Origin: Fimbriimonadia bacterium
Lineage (GTDB): Bacteria; Armatimonadota; Fimbriimonadia; Fimbriimonadales; GBS-DC
Direction of reading: 5' to 3'
NCBI GenBank assembly: GCA_026129765.1
Contig: JAHCHP010000003.1
Span: forward strand, 62,001 to 126,000
Length of the DNA stretch: 64,000 nucleotides
Part shown: one piece after another, positions 18,057-26,512 of the stretch
How positions within the stretch are numbered: the first letter of the stretch is position 1
Layout of the letters: each line of letters starts with the position of its first letter
Position numbers and translations under genes: made by a program
The notes under the pieces: model-generated
What the model was told of the DNA's origin: nothing
Database searches by the model: none
What the model saw: only the letters and a program-made list of their open reading frames with translations

Positions 18057-19019
18057 ATGCGACCATTCATTTTGGGTATCGGAGTCGTTTTCACTCTTAT
18101 GGCTTGCCGCCCCACGGCATATGAGGCAACGATGGTCGATGGCGAGTGGGTCCCAAACCTGCGCGTTATCGCTAAAAGCAAGGAGTATGAGACCGTTCGT
18201 TATTCGCGCGCGGGAGTTCCGCTGTATGCGGAGATTTATCGTCCTGAACGGGCAAAAGGCGCGCTGCCTGCGGTAGTATTGATGCCGGGCGGCTTTGTGG
18301 GCGTGAATTCCAGCCATCGCGACGCGGCGAAACGATTGGCAAAAGCAGGTTATCTGGTTGCGCTGCCCCATATGCGCGGGCAAGGCAAAAGCGGCGGAAC
18401 CATCGATTTCGGCGTGGAAGATGCGGTCGATGCGCGCGGATTAGCCCACGCCATGAAGCAAGTCGGAGGTCGCGGCGATTTTGCTTATGTGGGGATTTCT
18501 TTGGGCGGCGCCATCGCCAAAAACGCGGCGCGCAACGATGACAAAGCGCGTGGAATAGTGAGCATTATGGCACCGACCGATTTCAAACAACAGCGTGAAA
18601 TGCTGATTGGTTGGGGACGACACGAAAAAGTGGAACGCTGGGATGGATGGATCGGCGGCTCTCCCGATGATTGCGCCGAGTGTTATGAGCAGCGCGATCC
18701 GCTGAAACATTCAGAGGAAGTGGCGGCGCCAGTGATGTTTATTCAGGCGGGTGAAGATGTGTTGATCCCGGTTTCGCAAGCATGTCGATGGGCAGAAACG
18801 AGGCGAACCATGGGGCGCAAGGTATTTACAGTGGCGTTGACTAACGAGGGCAAACCCTGGAAAGGCGTATTAAAGGAGCGCCAGAAGTGTGTGATGCCTT
18901 TCACCGGCTGGGGCGATTGGAAGCAGGATCATTTAGTCTTTTTCCCCGCTCTAACACATACCACGAATGAGGCGGTCTGGCGGGTGACTCTGGACGCGCT
19001 TAAACGCTGGTTTGAATAG
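18057..19019 (+). CDS. Lipoprotein alpha/beta hydrolase (dienelactone hydrolase-like)
   Basis: 320-aa hydrolase, probably lipid-anchored: an N-terminal hydrophobic stretch ends in the lipobox-like 'TLMAC' with Cys17. The fold shows 'LPAVVLMPGGF' (oxyanion region), 'LPHMRGQGKSGGT', nucleophile Ser in 'VGISLGGAI' (about residue 149) and a likely acid in 'IQAGEDVLIP'. The C-terminal His is probably in 'KQDHLVFFP'. The substrate is unknown; secreted esterase or peptidase roles are both common in this family. ATG 18057 follows AGAAGGAG. It is divergent from the STN-like gene. Confidence 0.85.
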   Translation: MRPFILGIGVVFTLMACRPTAYEATMVDGEWVPNLRVIAKSKEYETVRYSRAGVPLYAEIYRPERAKGALPAVVLMPGGFVGVNSSHRDAAKRLAKAGYLVALPHMRGQGKSGGTIDFGVEDAVDARGLAHAMKQVGGRGDFAYVGISLGGAIAKNAARNDDKARGIVSIMAPTDFKQQREMLIGWGRHEKVERWDGWIGGSPDDCAECYEQRDPLKHSEEVAAPVMFIQAGEDVLIPVSQACRWAETRRTMGRKVFTVALTNEGKPWKGVLKERQKCVMPFTGWGDWKQDHLVFFPALTHTTNEAVWRVTLDALKRWFE

Positions 19020-19066
19020 GGTGGTGTGGCGAGGGAAGCGGTGTTTAGTTGGTTTTAGCCACTGGG

Positions 19067-19072
19067 TAAAAT
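19067..19072 (+). promoter_or_regulatory. -10 box of a probable leaderless clpS promoter
   Basis: TAAAAT ends 6 nt before the clpS ATG 19079 with no Shine-Dalgarno in between. Confidence 0.55.
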
Positions 19073-19078
19073 TAAGGT

Positions 19079-19369
19079 ATGGCAAGCAAAACAATTCAGA
19101 GTCCAGAAACCCTGATAGAAGAATCTGTAGAGGAACAAGTTCATAAGCTGTGGCATGTGATTTTGTTCAATGATGATGAACATGAAATTGAGGATGTGAT
19201 TTTTCAGGTGCAGAAGGCAACCGGTTGTTCACTGGAGCAAGCGGTCTACCTTACGTGGGAAGCGCATACCCAAGGGCTTGCTGTCGTCTATGAGGGCGAT
19301 ATCGAGCGGTGCATCCGAGTAGAAGCCATTTTACGCCAAATCGATTTACATACCGAAATTTGGGGTTGA
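19079..19369 (+). CDS. clpS: ATP-dependent Clp protease adaptor ClpS
   Basis: 96-aa N-end rule adaptor that delivers substrates with bulky N-terminal residues to ClpA/ClpC-ClpP. The core is recognisable: 'WHVILFNDDEHEIEDVI' (binding pocket Asn-Asp-Asp), 'VQKATGCSLEQAVYLTWEAH' and 'GLAVVYEGDIERC'. Usual length is 90-110 aa. The only start that fits is ATG 19079, placed 6 nt after a -10 box, so the mRNA is probably leaderless. The Clp ATPase gene is not in the window. Confidence 0.93.
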   Translation: MASKTIQSPETLIEESVEEQVHKLWHVILFNDDEHEIEDVIFQVQKATGCSLEQAVYLTWEAHTQGLAVVYEGDIERCIRVEAILRQIDLHTEIWG

Positions 19370-19438
19370 GGAGCGCGGAGTTTTATTGTAACTTCCGAAC
19401 TTGCAGGAAAGCCACCTCGCTTTCGCGAAAAGGCTTGT

Positions 19439-20500
19439 GTGCAAACAACAGTTCAACGATTAGAAGAGACGATTCAGGGCGCGATTGAGCGGCGCGTCTT
19501 TCCGGGCGCAGCGTGCGCTCTGACGATTGGCGGTCGTGTTCGCTATCAAGGCGCATGGGGAACGTGTGACACCGACAGCCAGCGCGCTGTGAGCGCGGAG
19601 ACGATTTTTGATTTGGCTTCGCTCACAAAACCTATCTCGACCGCCACCAGTTGGATGGTCGCCATTGAGCGCGGTATGGCGACTCTGGAACAGGACATCA
19701 CGCATTGGTTCCCTGACGCGAAGCACCTGCAAGGCGTAACGATTCGACACCTCTTGACCCATACCAGCGGTCTGCCCTCTTGGAAGCCGTTTTATAAGCA
19801 GGCGAAAAACCGCGAAGAGATGCTGGAAGCGGTACTCAGAACCCCCTCAGATAAGCAACCGAACAGCGGTTATGAATACAGCGATTTGGGCTATATGCTG
19901 CTGGGCGCGGCGTTAGAGAAGGTGTTTGACCGCTCGCAAGCGGAGATTTTTCGCGAGGAGATCGCTGCGCCTTTGGGGTTAAGTGATACAGGCTACCTGC
20001 CTTCCAATAAATTAACCGACCGGATCGCGGCGACCGCGCATAGCGAAAACCGATCCAAGAAATCGCTAAAAGGCGAGGTGCATGACGAAAACGCGCATGC
20101 ATTGGGCGGGATTGCTGGACATGCGGGACTGTTTGGCACATTGAACGATCTGCTTAAGTATGCGCAAATGCTATTGAAGGGCGGGAAGCCGCTGCTGGCT
20201 TACTACACCGTTCAGCAGATGTTCACGCCCCAAATGCATGGGAAATCGCTGCCGAACGGTACACAGACGCTGGCTTTTTTTGCGCATCCGAACTCGCTTT
20301 TGGCGCGAGGCGATCTGTTCCCGACCCGCTGTGTGGGGCATACTGGCTTCACCGGAACCGTGATTTTGTTTGACCCGCAGATCGAGTTGGGATTGGTATT
20401 CCTCTCGAATCATGTCTATTTCTCCAGAGAAAAAGCGGCTTACTTGGATACACGGCGGCGTATTCTCAATCTGTTGGCAACGCTCGCCAGTCGGGAGTAA
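19439..20500 (+). CDS. Beta-lactamase-family serine hydrolase
   Basis: 353-aa class C beta-lactamase/penicillin-binding-type hydrolase. It has the SxxK nucleophile motif 'SLTKP' near residue 61, the YxN-type 'YSDLGYM' near 147, and 'GHTGFTG' near 300 as the third motif. There is no signal peptide, so it may be cytoplasmic or an esterase or peptidase acting on cell-wall fragments. The start is GTG 19439 with AAAAGG 6 nt upstream. anmK elsewhere in the window also points to muropeptide handling, but a direct link is speculative. It is followed 12 bp later by a secreted protein gene. Confidence 0.88.
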   Translation: MQTTVQRLEETIQGAIERRVFPGAACALTIGGRVRYQGAWGTCDTDSQRAVSAETIFDLASLTKPISTATSWMVAIERGMATLEQDITHWFPDAKHLQGVTIRHLLTHTSGLPSWKPFYKQAKNREEMLEAVLRTPSDKQPNSGYEYSDLGYMLLGAALEKVFDRSQAEIFREEIAAPLGLSDTGYLPSNKLTDRIAATAHSENRSKKSLKGEVHDENAHALGGIAGHAGLFGTLNDLLKYAQMLLKGGKPLLAYYTVQQMFTPQMHGKSLPNGTQTLAFFAHPNSLLARGDLFPTRCVGHTGFTGTVILFDPQIELGLVFLSNHVYFSREKAAYLDTRRRILNLLATLASRE

Positions 20501-20512
20501 GGGAGACTCATC

Positions 20513-21340
20513 ATGAAAAGGATGTTGATTGCCGGTTTATGCGGACTGCTGTTGAATGGCGCGCTCGCCGCCACCGATATTTTTCAAGCGACGCTAATCA
20601 GTTTGGAACCCGAAACGGGCAGTATCGTTTTGCAAAGGCAGGGTGGCGCAGAGGTGCATGCGGTGATGCATAAGTCGCCCCGTTTGTGGATCAAGCGGAA
20701 AACCACATCGCTGCAAGAGTTCGCGAAACAGAAAGGACTTTCGGTGATGGTGCGGATGAGTGTTGGCACTTCGATAAAGCCTACGGTTCGCGAGTTAGCC
20801 GATCTGGAAAGTTGGACATGGCTGGGGAAATCGCGGAAAGGCGTTTTGAAAGGCGTGATCGCCCAGAAGGACGACAAGTATATGACGCTGGAATTCGCCG
20901 ACAAAACTCAGTTCTCTTACAAGATCAACGCGCGCACGAAATGGGAACGCGATGGCAAAGCAGCGAAAGCAGATGAATTCAAAAAAGGTGACACGGTGTT
21001 TATCGTACCGCGCCTGCTGTCTAACTTGGATACCGCGCTTCTAACGGTCAGTTCCAACGACAAATCGACCACCAGCGCGAAGGCGAACGATTTGCCCGCC
21101 TTGGAAGGGGTTTTGAAGGCGGTCGACACTGAATCCAAGACTCTCACCCTTCAACCAGAGGACGCGGTGGAACCGATCTCACTGCGCTATGATGATAAGA
21201 CCGAGTTCTTGATGGAGGGGAAGCCCGTCACTGTGTCTGAAATCAAGACGCCCGTTTCCGTGACCATCAGTCGCCGCGAAGCCGACTCTGGCAACGTCTT
21301 CGCTTTGAAGGTAACATTGGTGAAAGAAACGGAGGAGTAA
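20513..21340 (+). CDS. Secreted repeat protein (DUF5666-like)
   Basis: 275-aa exported protein with signal peptide 'MKRMLIAGLCGLLLNGALA'. The mature part shows three similar beta-rich units of about 80 residues, each going from a 'G-V-L/I-x-x-V/I ... K-x-x-T-L' strand pair to a 'T-K/E-F/W' turn. Examples are 'GVLKGVIAQKDDKYMTLEF' and 'GVLKAVDTESKTLTLQ', resembling DUF5666-type OB-like repeats. No catalytic residues are evident. A Shine-Dalgarno AAGGGAGA precedes the ATG, and it probably shares a transcript with the serine hydrolase. Role unknown, possibly envelope-associated. Confidence 0.65.
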   Translation: MKRMLIAGLCGLLLNGALAATDIFQATLISLEPETGSIVLQRQGGAEVHAVMHKSPRLWIKRKTTSLQEFAKQKGLSVMVRMSVGTSIKPTVRELADLESWTWLGKSRKGVLKGVIAQKDDKYMTLEFADKTQFSYKINARTKWERDGKAAKADEFKKGDTVFIVPRLLSNLDTALLTVSSNDKSTTSAKANDLPALEGVLKAVDTESKTLTLQPEDAVEPISLRYDDKTEFLMEGKPVTVSEIKTPVSVTISRREADSGNVFALKVTLVKETEE

Positions 21341-21349
21341 AAGAAGGAA

Positions 21350-21711
21350 TTAGGGGGTTGGTGGAAAAATCGTTTGACCCAATATGCGCGCAATGCTTTG
21401 TTCAATCGAAGAAAAGTCGCTCGTAGACACAACACCTAATTTCTTAACAATATCCGATTTATCTATCGTCGCAACGACTCCACGCACTGCGGAAGGCTTT
21501 AGTAACCGGCGATTTGCCAGTCGTTGAGTAGAGTGTCGCCTGGACGAAAAGGTGGGGAGATGTTGCTGGTGATTGCCAGGACAACTAATTTAATACCCGA
21601 CTCGTTGTATTCATCGCCACTGATAACGACTGCTGGGCGACGCTTGTAGCCGACCGTGCCGCTGAAGGCGATATCGACCAGTATTATATCGCCTTGATTA
21701 TAAGTGGTCAT
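21350..21711 (-). pseudogene. Frameshifted MazF/PemK-type toxin
   Basis: The open part (21499-21711) encodes 70 aa of a PemK/MazF endoribonuclease: 'GDIILVDIAFSG', 'KRRPAVVISGDEYN' and 'LVVLAITSNI'. It then stops just after 'LLNDWQIAG'. In the next frame translation continues seamlessly as 'LLKPSAVRGVVATIDKSDI' and runs to TAA 21350, exactly the missing C-terminal third of the family. A single-base deletion near 21505 explains it. The start overlaps the upstream HTH antitoxin gene by 14 nt. It could also be a sequencing or assembly error; if real the toxin is inactive. Confidence 0.82.
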
Positions 21712-21991
21712 ATACAGCGTCCTCGTCGTTATCCCAAACGGTTTGCAGGGCAGAGGAAGAAGCAGATAGCCATTCTGATACCAAAGATTCCTCCGTATCG
21801 GCTTCTCGGACGGACAAGTTAAGCAACGTAGAACCTAAGATGAGCCATTTTCTACCCACTTTAACGCCTCGAATTTTATTCGCCTTTAACATCCGTACAA
21901 TCGTGTTGGGCGACACTCGCAACTTGATAGCCGCTTCCTCCACCGTATAATAAACATTGGGTGTAATCACCAGTTGTTTTAACTGGTTCAT
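21698..21991 (-). CDS. Excisionase-family helix-turn-helix protein, probable antitoxin
   Basis: 97-aa DNA-binding protein. Residues about 10-55 ('YYTVEEAAIKLRVSPNTIVRMLKANKIRGVKVGRKWLI' region) are a MerR/excisionase-type winged HTH. The Ser/Glu/Asp-rich tail could bind a toxin. It overlaps the MazF/PemK-type gene by 14 nt, the arrangement of antitoxin-toxin operons, so it is read as the antitoxin and autorepressor. An isolated excisionase is the alternative, but there is no integrase nearby. A TATAAT box lies at 22029-22034. Confidence 0.75.
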   Translation of the reverse strand: MNQLKQLVITPNVYYTVEEAAIKLRVSPNTIVRMLKANKIRGVKVGRKWLILGSTLLNLSVREADTEESLVSEWLSASSSALQTVWDNDEDAVYDHL

Positions 21992-22028
21992 ATTGGTATT
22001 TTCTCCAAGACCTATTCTACCCTTATAG

Positions 22029-22034
22029 ATTATA
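22029..22034 (-). promoter_or_regulatory. -10 box of the HTH antitoxin gene
   Basis: TATAAT on the minus strand within GTGTATAATCTATAAGG, about 38 nt before the antitoxin ATG. The near-palindromic surroundings (TATAGATTATA) could also give a plus-strand -10 for the metallophosphoesterase gene. Confidence 0.45.
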
Positions 22035-22080
22035 CACCTTTTCCGCCGAAACTGAACCCAAGCGCCTCACACAGGAAACA

Positions 22081-22114
22081 CCTCCTAAATAGCGAATTTA
22101 GCGTTTATAGGAGG
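22081..22114 (+). promoter_or_regulatory. Hairpin that masks the metallophosphoesterase ribosome binding site
   Basis: CCTCCTA (22081-22087) is perfectly complementary to TAGGAGG (22108-22114), which is the Shine-Dalgarno 6 nt before ATG 22121. A competing hairpin CTAAAT-agcga-ATTTAG (22085-22101) uses part of the same left arm and would free the Shine-Dalgarno. The pair could act as a two-state translational switch. Seen by base pairing only. Confidence 0.5.
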
Positions 22115-22120
22115 CTGCCT

Positions 22121-23698
22121 ATGCGCAAACTACGGTTGTACGCGATTTGCTGGACTTTTTTCTTCACTCTCTTTGTCGCTTGCTCTTTTGCCCACTCAGA
22201 GGTTTCGGCGCAAACCGAAGCGAAGGGGGTTGTATTTCACGATAAGAACCGGAACGGAAAACGCGACCCCGGCGAGCCGGGTCTCAAAGATATCCGGGTC
22301 TCGAACCAGGTGCAGATAGTAAAAACGAACTCGAAGGGCGAATACCGCCTGCCCATTGGCGACGAGGGCATTATCTTTGTGATAAAACCGCGGGGATGGA
22401 TGACCCCGGTCGATGAAATGCAACTGCCGAAATTCTACTATGTCCATCGCCCCAAAGGCTCTCCGCCCATGCGTTATCCGGGCGTTGCGCCGACGGGACC
22501 TTTGCCCGATTCCATTGATTTTCCGCTTCACCCGCAAAAAGAACCCAACAAATTCCGCGCGATTCTGTTCGGTGATACCCAGCCGCGCAATCAGAAAGAA
22601 ATCGATTATATCGCGCATGACGTTGTGGAGGAACTCATCGGCAAAACCGATGCCTCGTTCGGGGTGACGTTAGGCGACATCGTGTTTGATGACCTCTCGA
22701 TGTTTGAGCCTCTGGCAAAGACCATCGCGTTGATCGGTATTCCTTGGTACAACGTGTTGGGAAACCACGACATCAACTTTGACGCGCCGAACGATGAACT
22801 CAGCGCGGAGACCTTTGCCCGCGTGTTTGGACCGCCATACTATTCATTTGATTTCGGTCCGGTGCATTTCATGGTGCTGGATGATGTTATGTGGAGTGGA
22901 AGCACCCCCGAACAGCGCGGAAGTTACAAGGGCGGTTTCGGTCCCAAGCAAATGGAGTTTATTCGCAATGACCTTGCGCTGATTCCCAAGAACCAGTTAG
23001 TGGTGCTGATGATGCATATTCCCTTGGTGAATGTGGAGGATCGGAAGGAGCTTTACAAATTGATACAAGAGCGACCCTTCGCGCTTTCTATTTCCGCGCA
23101 TACCCATTACCAAGAGCATCGCTTCATCACCAAAGAGGATGGCTGGGAGGGCATCGAACCTCATCATCATGCGATCCATGTGACGGTTTGTGGCAGTTGG
23201 TGGACAGGCGCGCCCGATGAAAAGGGAATTCCACATACCACCATGCGCGACGGCGCGCCCAATGGTTACTCCATTGTAACGTTCGATGGCAATAAGTACG
23301 CTATGGAATTTAAGGCGGCTCGCCGCCCCGCCGATCACCAGATGAATATCTATGCGCCCGAGGTGATCGATGCGTCTGAATCTGCCAATACAGAGATATT
23401 GGTCAATGTTTTCTTTGGCTCGGATCGGTCCAAAGTGGAGATGCGGTTGGGCAACAAGGGCAAGTGGATTCCAATGACTCGCGTTTCGGTTGAAGACCCT
23501 GAATACAAGCGTATGAAAGAGGATGAGGCGAAGTTTAATATGCCGGGTCTGAAGCTGCCAGATGTCATGAAATCGCCTCACATCTGGGCGGCGAAACTGC
23601 CTGCCAATCCCGAAAAGGGAACGCAGCTGATCCATGTGCGAACGACCGATATGTTCGGAAAAACTTACACCGATCAGCGAATCATACGGGTGCGGTAA
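22121..23698 (+). CDS. Secreted calcineurin-like metallophosphoesterase
   Basis: 525-aa exported phosphoesterase in three parts. After the signal peptide, a Cna/SdrD-like beta domain ('GVVFHDKNRNGKRDPGEPG', about residues 35-115) matches the MetallophosN type. The catalytic domain carries the metal motifs 'FGDTQPRN' (~151), 'TLGDIVFDD' (~186), 'LGNHDINF' (~213), 'MMHIPL' (~297) and 'SAHTHYQEH' (~327). The C-terminal 100 residues are a beta-rich MetallophosC-like domain. Substrates in the family include phosphodiesters and phosphoproteins. The ribosome site AGGAGG is embedded in a hairpin. Confidence 0.92.
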   Translation: MRKLRLYAICWTFFFTLFVACSFAHSEVSAQTEAKGVVFHDKNRNGKRDPGEPGLKDIRVSNQVQIVKTNSKGEYRLPIGDEGIIFVIKPRGWMTPVDEMQLPKFYYVHRPKGSPPMRYPGVAPTGPLPDSIDFPLHPQKEPNKFRAILFGDTQPRNQKEIDYIAHDVVEELIGKTDASFGVTLGDIVFDDLSMFEPLAKTIALIGIPWYNVLGNHDINFDAPNDELSAETFARVFGPPYYSFDFGPVHFMVLDDVMWSGSTPEQRGSYKGGFGPKQMEFIRNDLALIPKNQLVVLMMHIPLVNVEDRKELYKLIQERPFALSISAHTHYQEHRFITKEDGWEGIEPHHHAIHVTVCGSWWTGAPDEKGIPHTTMRDGAPNGYSIVTFDGNKYAMEFKAARRPADHQMNIYAPEVIDASESANTEILVNVFFGSDRSKVEMRLGNKGKWIPMTRVSVEDPEYKRMKEDEAKFNMPGLKLPDVMKSPHIWAAKLPANPEKGTQLIHVRTTDMFGKTYTDQRIIRVR

Positions 23699-23712
23699 AA
23701 TAGACAAGGGTT

Positions 23713-23740
23713 CCTGCTTTTGAAATGTTTCAGGGGCAGG
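23713..23740 (+). terminator. Weak hairpin after the metallophosphoesterase gene
   Basis: CCTGC-TTT-TGAA / TTCA-GGG-GCAGG can pair over 12 positions if three U-G wobbles are allowed, with a 4-nt loop. No strong T-run follows, so the terminator call is tentative. Confidence 0.25.
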
Positions 23741-23803
23741 GACTTTCTAAGTTGCTTTCAAACTGGGCTTCACGTAAGGTTCTTCTCAGAAGTCTGTCTG
23801 TTG

Positions 23804-23830
23804 TGGATTCCCGCGTTCGTGGGAATGACG
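23804..23830. repeat. 27-bp imperfect palindrome, copy 1
   Basis: A 27-bp element with an inner ATTCCC...GGGAAT dyad sits in the gap between convergent genes. An identical copy lies in inverse orientation at 63212-63238. The layout resembles small dispersed palindromic repeats. Confidence 0.7.
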
Positions 23831-23849
23831 GTGGCGTGTGTAGGACCTT

Positions 23850-25139
23850 TTAATACTCTTCGCAGAGGGCTAAGCCCTGTTGGCATGTTTGCAGGATTTC
23901 GCGCGCACGAGCGGAATCGACGCCCGCTTGTATCTGTTGGTTCAACGCCTGAATCGCTTGTTGATAATTGTTTCGCGCGCTCACTTTATCGTTCAGGCGG
24001 TAGTAGCACAGGGCGATCCGCTGTAGAATTTCGCCGGGATGTTTTAGATTGGGAACCGCTTGTTGATACAGCGCGATTGCCTGCTGATAGTTGCCTGCCG
24101 ATTGATGATTTTGCGCGGTTCTCAATATGCCATCGACATTGTTTGCGTTGGCGGTTCCGCCGCTCCCTCGAGTGCCTCCGCCTGAGGGACGGGTGACCTG
24201 AATGTCATAAACGCCAGAATCTAACTGCTTACCCACATCCGGCATCACAATCGCTTCGTCCTCTTTCTCATTCTCTTTAGGAGGCGTTGTCATCGGGTTG
24301 GATGACGACGTGCTGCCCGGTAGCCGCGGCTGCGATGGAATGGGACCGGAGATGGCGCGATTGCCGCTGGAAGACGGATTAGGGCGCGGCGATAACGCCA
24401 ATTGCGAGGGATCAATGGTCATGGGCGGCAACGGCGCGCCACTGGCTGAATTGTTATTGGTAGCCGTTTCGTTCGCTGTGTTCTCGTCTGATTCGGCGGG
24501 CGGCGCAGGCGGCTGAGTGGTCATATTCACGGGCGGCTGTGAGGGTGGTTGAAAAGCCTGCGATTGAGTGTTGGATAGGCTCGACTCTTCCTGTTTGGTG
24601 TTCTCAACAGGCACAGTGAGCATCCGCATCGAGAGCCAAAGCCCAAAGAGCATCAACGCCCCGCCTGCCGTGATTGCCAGTACCGTCGGCGCGATATCCA
24701 GCCAAACCGAACGCGGTCGCGCCGCCTGTTTCAGGTTCGGCGTATGCTCATTACGCTTTAAGGATTCTAATTTGGCTTTGTCTGCCACACTCATCGGGTT
24801 GAGGCGAACCACCTCTTCAAAGGCTTCTATGGCTAAGGGCATTTGTCCCTTCTTCTCATGAATCAACCCTTTGAGAGAAAGCGCAGAGACATTTTCATGA
24901 TCCAGAGTCAGAACGCCTTCACAAGTTAGCAACGCCTCATCCAGACGGTTTTGGTCATAGAGGTCTAATGCCTGTTTCACTAAGGTTTCGATTTGTTGTT
25001 CCACTTGCGCCAGTGTGACAGCCGAACGCGGCAACGACTTTCCGCATTGTTTGCAGAAGCGGCTGTCCGAGTCGTTGCTTGCGTTGCAAAGCGCGCAAAC
25101 AACATGAGGTTCCTTCGTTGCGACGTTCGGCGCTGACAT
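23850..25139 (-). CDS. Membrane-anchored TPR protein with an N-terminal zinc ribbon
   Basis: 429-aa protein. It opens with a zinc ribbon ('CALCNASNDSDSRFCKQCG', about residues 14-32), then TPR-like helices ('LDEALLTCEGVLTLDHENVSAL') and one membrane span near residue 155-180 ('TVLAITAGGALMLFGLWLS'). A long Pro/Ser/Asn-rich linker and a C-terminal TPR pair ('HQSAGNYQQAIALYQQAV', 'YYRLNDKVSARNNYQQAI') follow. The zinc ribbon would be cytoplasmic and the TPRs outside. ATG 25139 is chosen; the in-frame TTG 25184 lies within the spacer. It is last in a row of four minus-strand genes with an ABC exporter, so it may organise that system. Function unknown. Confidence 0.78.
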   Translation of the reverse strand: MSAPNVATKEPHVVCALCNASNDSDSRFCKQCGKSLPRSAVTLAQVEQQIETLVKQALDLYDQNRLDEALLTCEGVLTLDHENVSALSLKGLIHEKKGQMPLAIEAFEEVVRLNPMSVADKAKLESLKRNEHTPNLKQAARPRSVWLDIAPTVLAITAGGALMLFGLWLSMRMLTVPVENTKQEESSLSNTQSQAFQPPSQPPVNMTTQPPAPPAESDENTANETATNNNSASGAPLPPMTIDPSQLALSPRPNPSSSGNRAISGPIPSQPRLPGSTSSSNPMTTPPKENEKEDEAIVMPDVGKQLDSGVYDIQVTRPSGGGTRGSGGTANANNVDGILRTAQNHQSAGNYQQAIALYQQAVPNLKHPGEILQRIALCYYRLNDKVSARNNYQQAIQALNQQIQAGVDSARAREILQTCQQGLALCEEY

Positions 25140-25213
25140 AGTTTTACTTAACTCTTCGATTCCTTTGACGCTTGATTGGTTCAATGGGTTTCCAATTATG
25201 GATGGTGGACCCT

Positions 25214-26491
25214 TCAGTTGGGCGCATTAACGCGGTCTCGGCTGCCTCGCATCAGGATTTGATCGCGGGTCAGCGTGATCACTTTACGCACCATGCGAAC
25301 AGGGCTCTGTTTATCTTCCGGTTTCGAATCGGGTCCGAGCGGTTTCAAATGCTGATCCGCCTCGACCAGATAGTTGTCATCGGTCATGCCTTCACCCAGC
25401 CAGCCCAAACGGTCTTGAACGTGCGGCGAGGAGAACCTTGGATTGTAGCTGATAACGACCTCATATTCATCCGCCGTAAAGGGATACATTTTGGGGTCTT
25501 TGCTCATATCCAATTCCCGTCGGAATTTGCTTTCGCGCACCGCCAGCGTATCCTGCATGTAGGTCAGGTCTTTATCCACCTCGAAACTGAAGGTCTGAAG
25601 TTTGGCGGGGTCATACTCCATGTTGTGACCTTTGTTTCTCACAATGACATCGACTCGAGTGCCGATGGTGGGGATCCCCAATTTGCCTTCAACCAGGATC
25701 ACGCGCGGGCGAACCACCTTGACGGTCGCGTCAAAGTTCAGGTTGACCGGTGGTTGAGTTTCGGGTTGATCTCCATAACGGCGGACAATTCTAATCAGCA
25801 TCTGTTCCAGGTTGTTGCGCGTGGTATCCCGCTCGATTTGCGCTTCCCAGTTGTCTGGTTTTTTCCGGTACTCTTCTTCTGCCCGATCCACCAAATCGAC
25901 CCATGTATCGACCGAATTTTGCAACTGCCCTGACTTTTCATAGGCGTGCGCCAAAATATGGCGTCGAGCGGTGATCATTTTCTCAAACTCGTTTGCTTGC
26001 GCAAGCCATTGAGTCGCGCTGGCGGGGTCTTGAACTTTATGATAATAGGTCCATCCCATTTCAAAATAGAGGTCCCAAATCGTGGGGTTGTTCTGGATGC
26101 CCTCCTCCAAGAATTTGAGCGCAGGCACAATGTACCGGCGGTCTGATCGCTGTGATTCGTCGGTGAAGTTGTATGCCATATGCCATGCGCCCGTACTGTA
26201 GATGTCTACTTGGTGCGGGTCCAGCCACGTCACCAGCCGGAGCATGGGCAAAATGGCGTCATAGTTCCCAGAGTGAAAGAATCCATCTGCTTGAACCCAC
26301 AGCACGCCTGCCATAAATTCGCGAAATCCCGCAAAAGCCAAGAGCAGCTGCTCAGGCGAAAGACCGATGGGCGTGCTTTGCTTCGGCGCATAGTTCTTTT
26401 GCCATAAGGGAAAGATATTGTATTGCAGCGCCGCTTGCCCAATCAAGAGCGCGGCGATGCCTGCCATTAACTTACTGCCTGACGGTTTCAT
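25214..26491 (-). CDS. TPR-like membrane-anchored protein of an ABC exporter operon
   Basis: 425-aa protein of unknown function. One N-terminal membrane anchor ('LMAGIAALLIGQAALQY') is followed by helical repeats rich in Trp and Tyr ('GNYDAILPMLRLVTWLDP', 'LKFLEEGIQNNPTIWDLYFEMGWTYY', 'HILAHAYEKSGQLQNSVDTW') that read as TPRs. A beta-rich C-terminal half (about 245-425) follows. It lies 21 bp downstream of the ABC permease gene on the same strand, so it is very probably co-transcribed and acts with the transporter, perhaps as a periplasmic partner. Confidence 0.72.
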   Translation of the reverse strand: MKPSGSKLMAGIAALLIGQAALQYNIFPLWQKNYAPKQSTPIGLSPEQLLLAFAGFREFMAGVLWVQADGFFHSGNYDAILPMLRLVTWLDPHQVDIYSTGAWHMAYNFTDESQRSDRRYIVPALKFLEEGIQNNPTIWDLYFEMGWTYYHKVQDPASATQWLAQANEFEKMITARRHILAHAYEKSGQLQNSVDTWVDLVDRAEEEYRKKPDNWEAQIERDTTRNNLEQMLIRIVRRYGDQPETQPPVNLNFDATVKVVRPRVILVEGKLGIPTIGTRVDVIVRNKGHNMEYDPAKLQTFSFEVDKDLTYMQDTLAVRESKFRRELDMSKDPKMYPFTADEYEVVISYNPRFSSPHVQDRLGWLGEGMTDDNYLVEADQHLKPLGPDSKPEDKQSPVRMVRKVITLTRDQILMRGSRDRVNAPN

Positions 26492-26512
26492 ATCGTTTCA
26501 TTCTCCTCAGTG

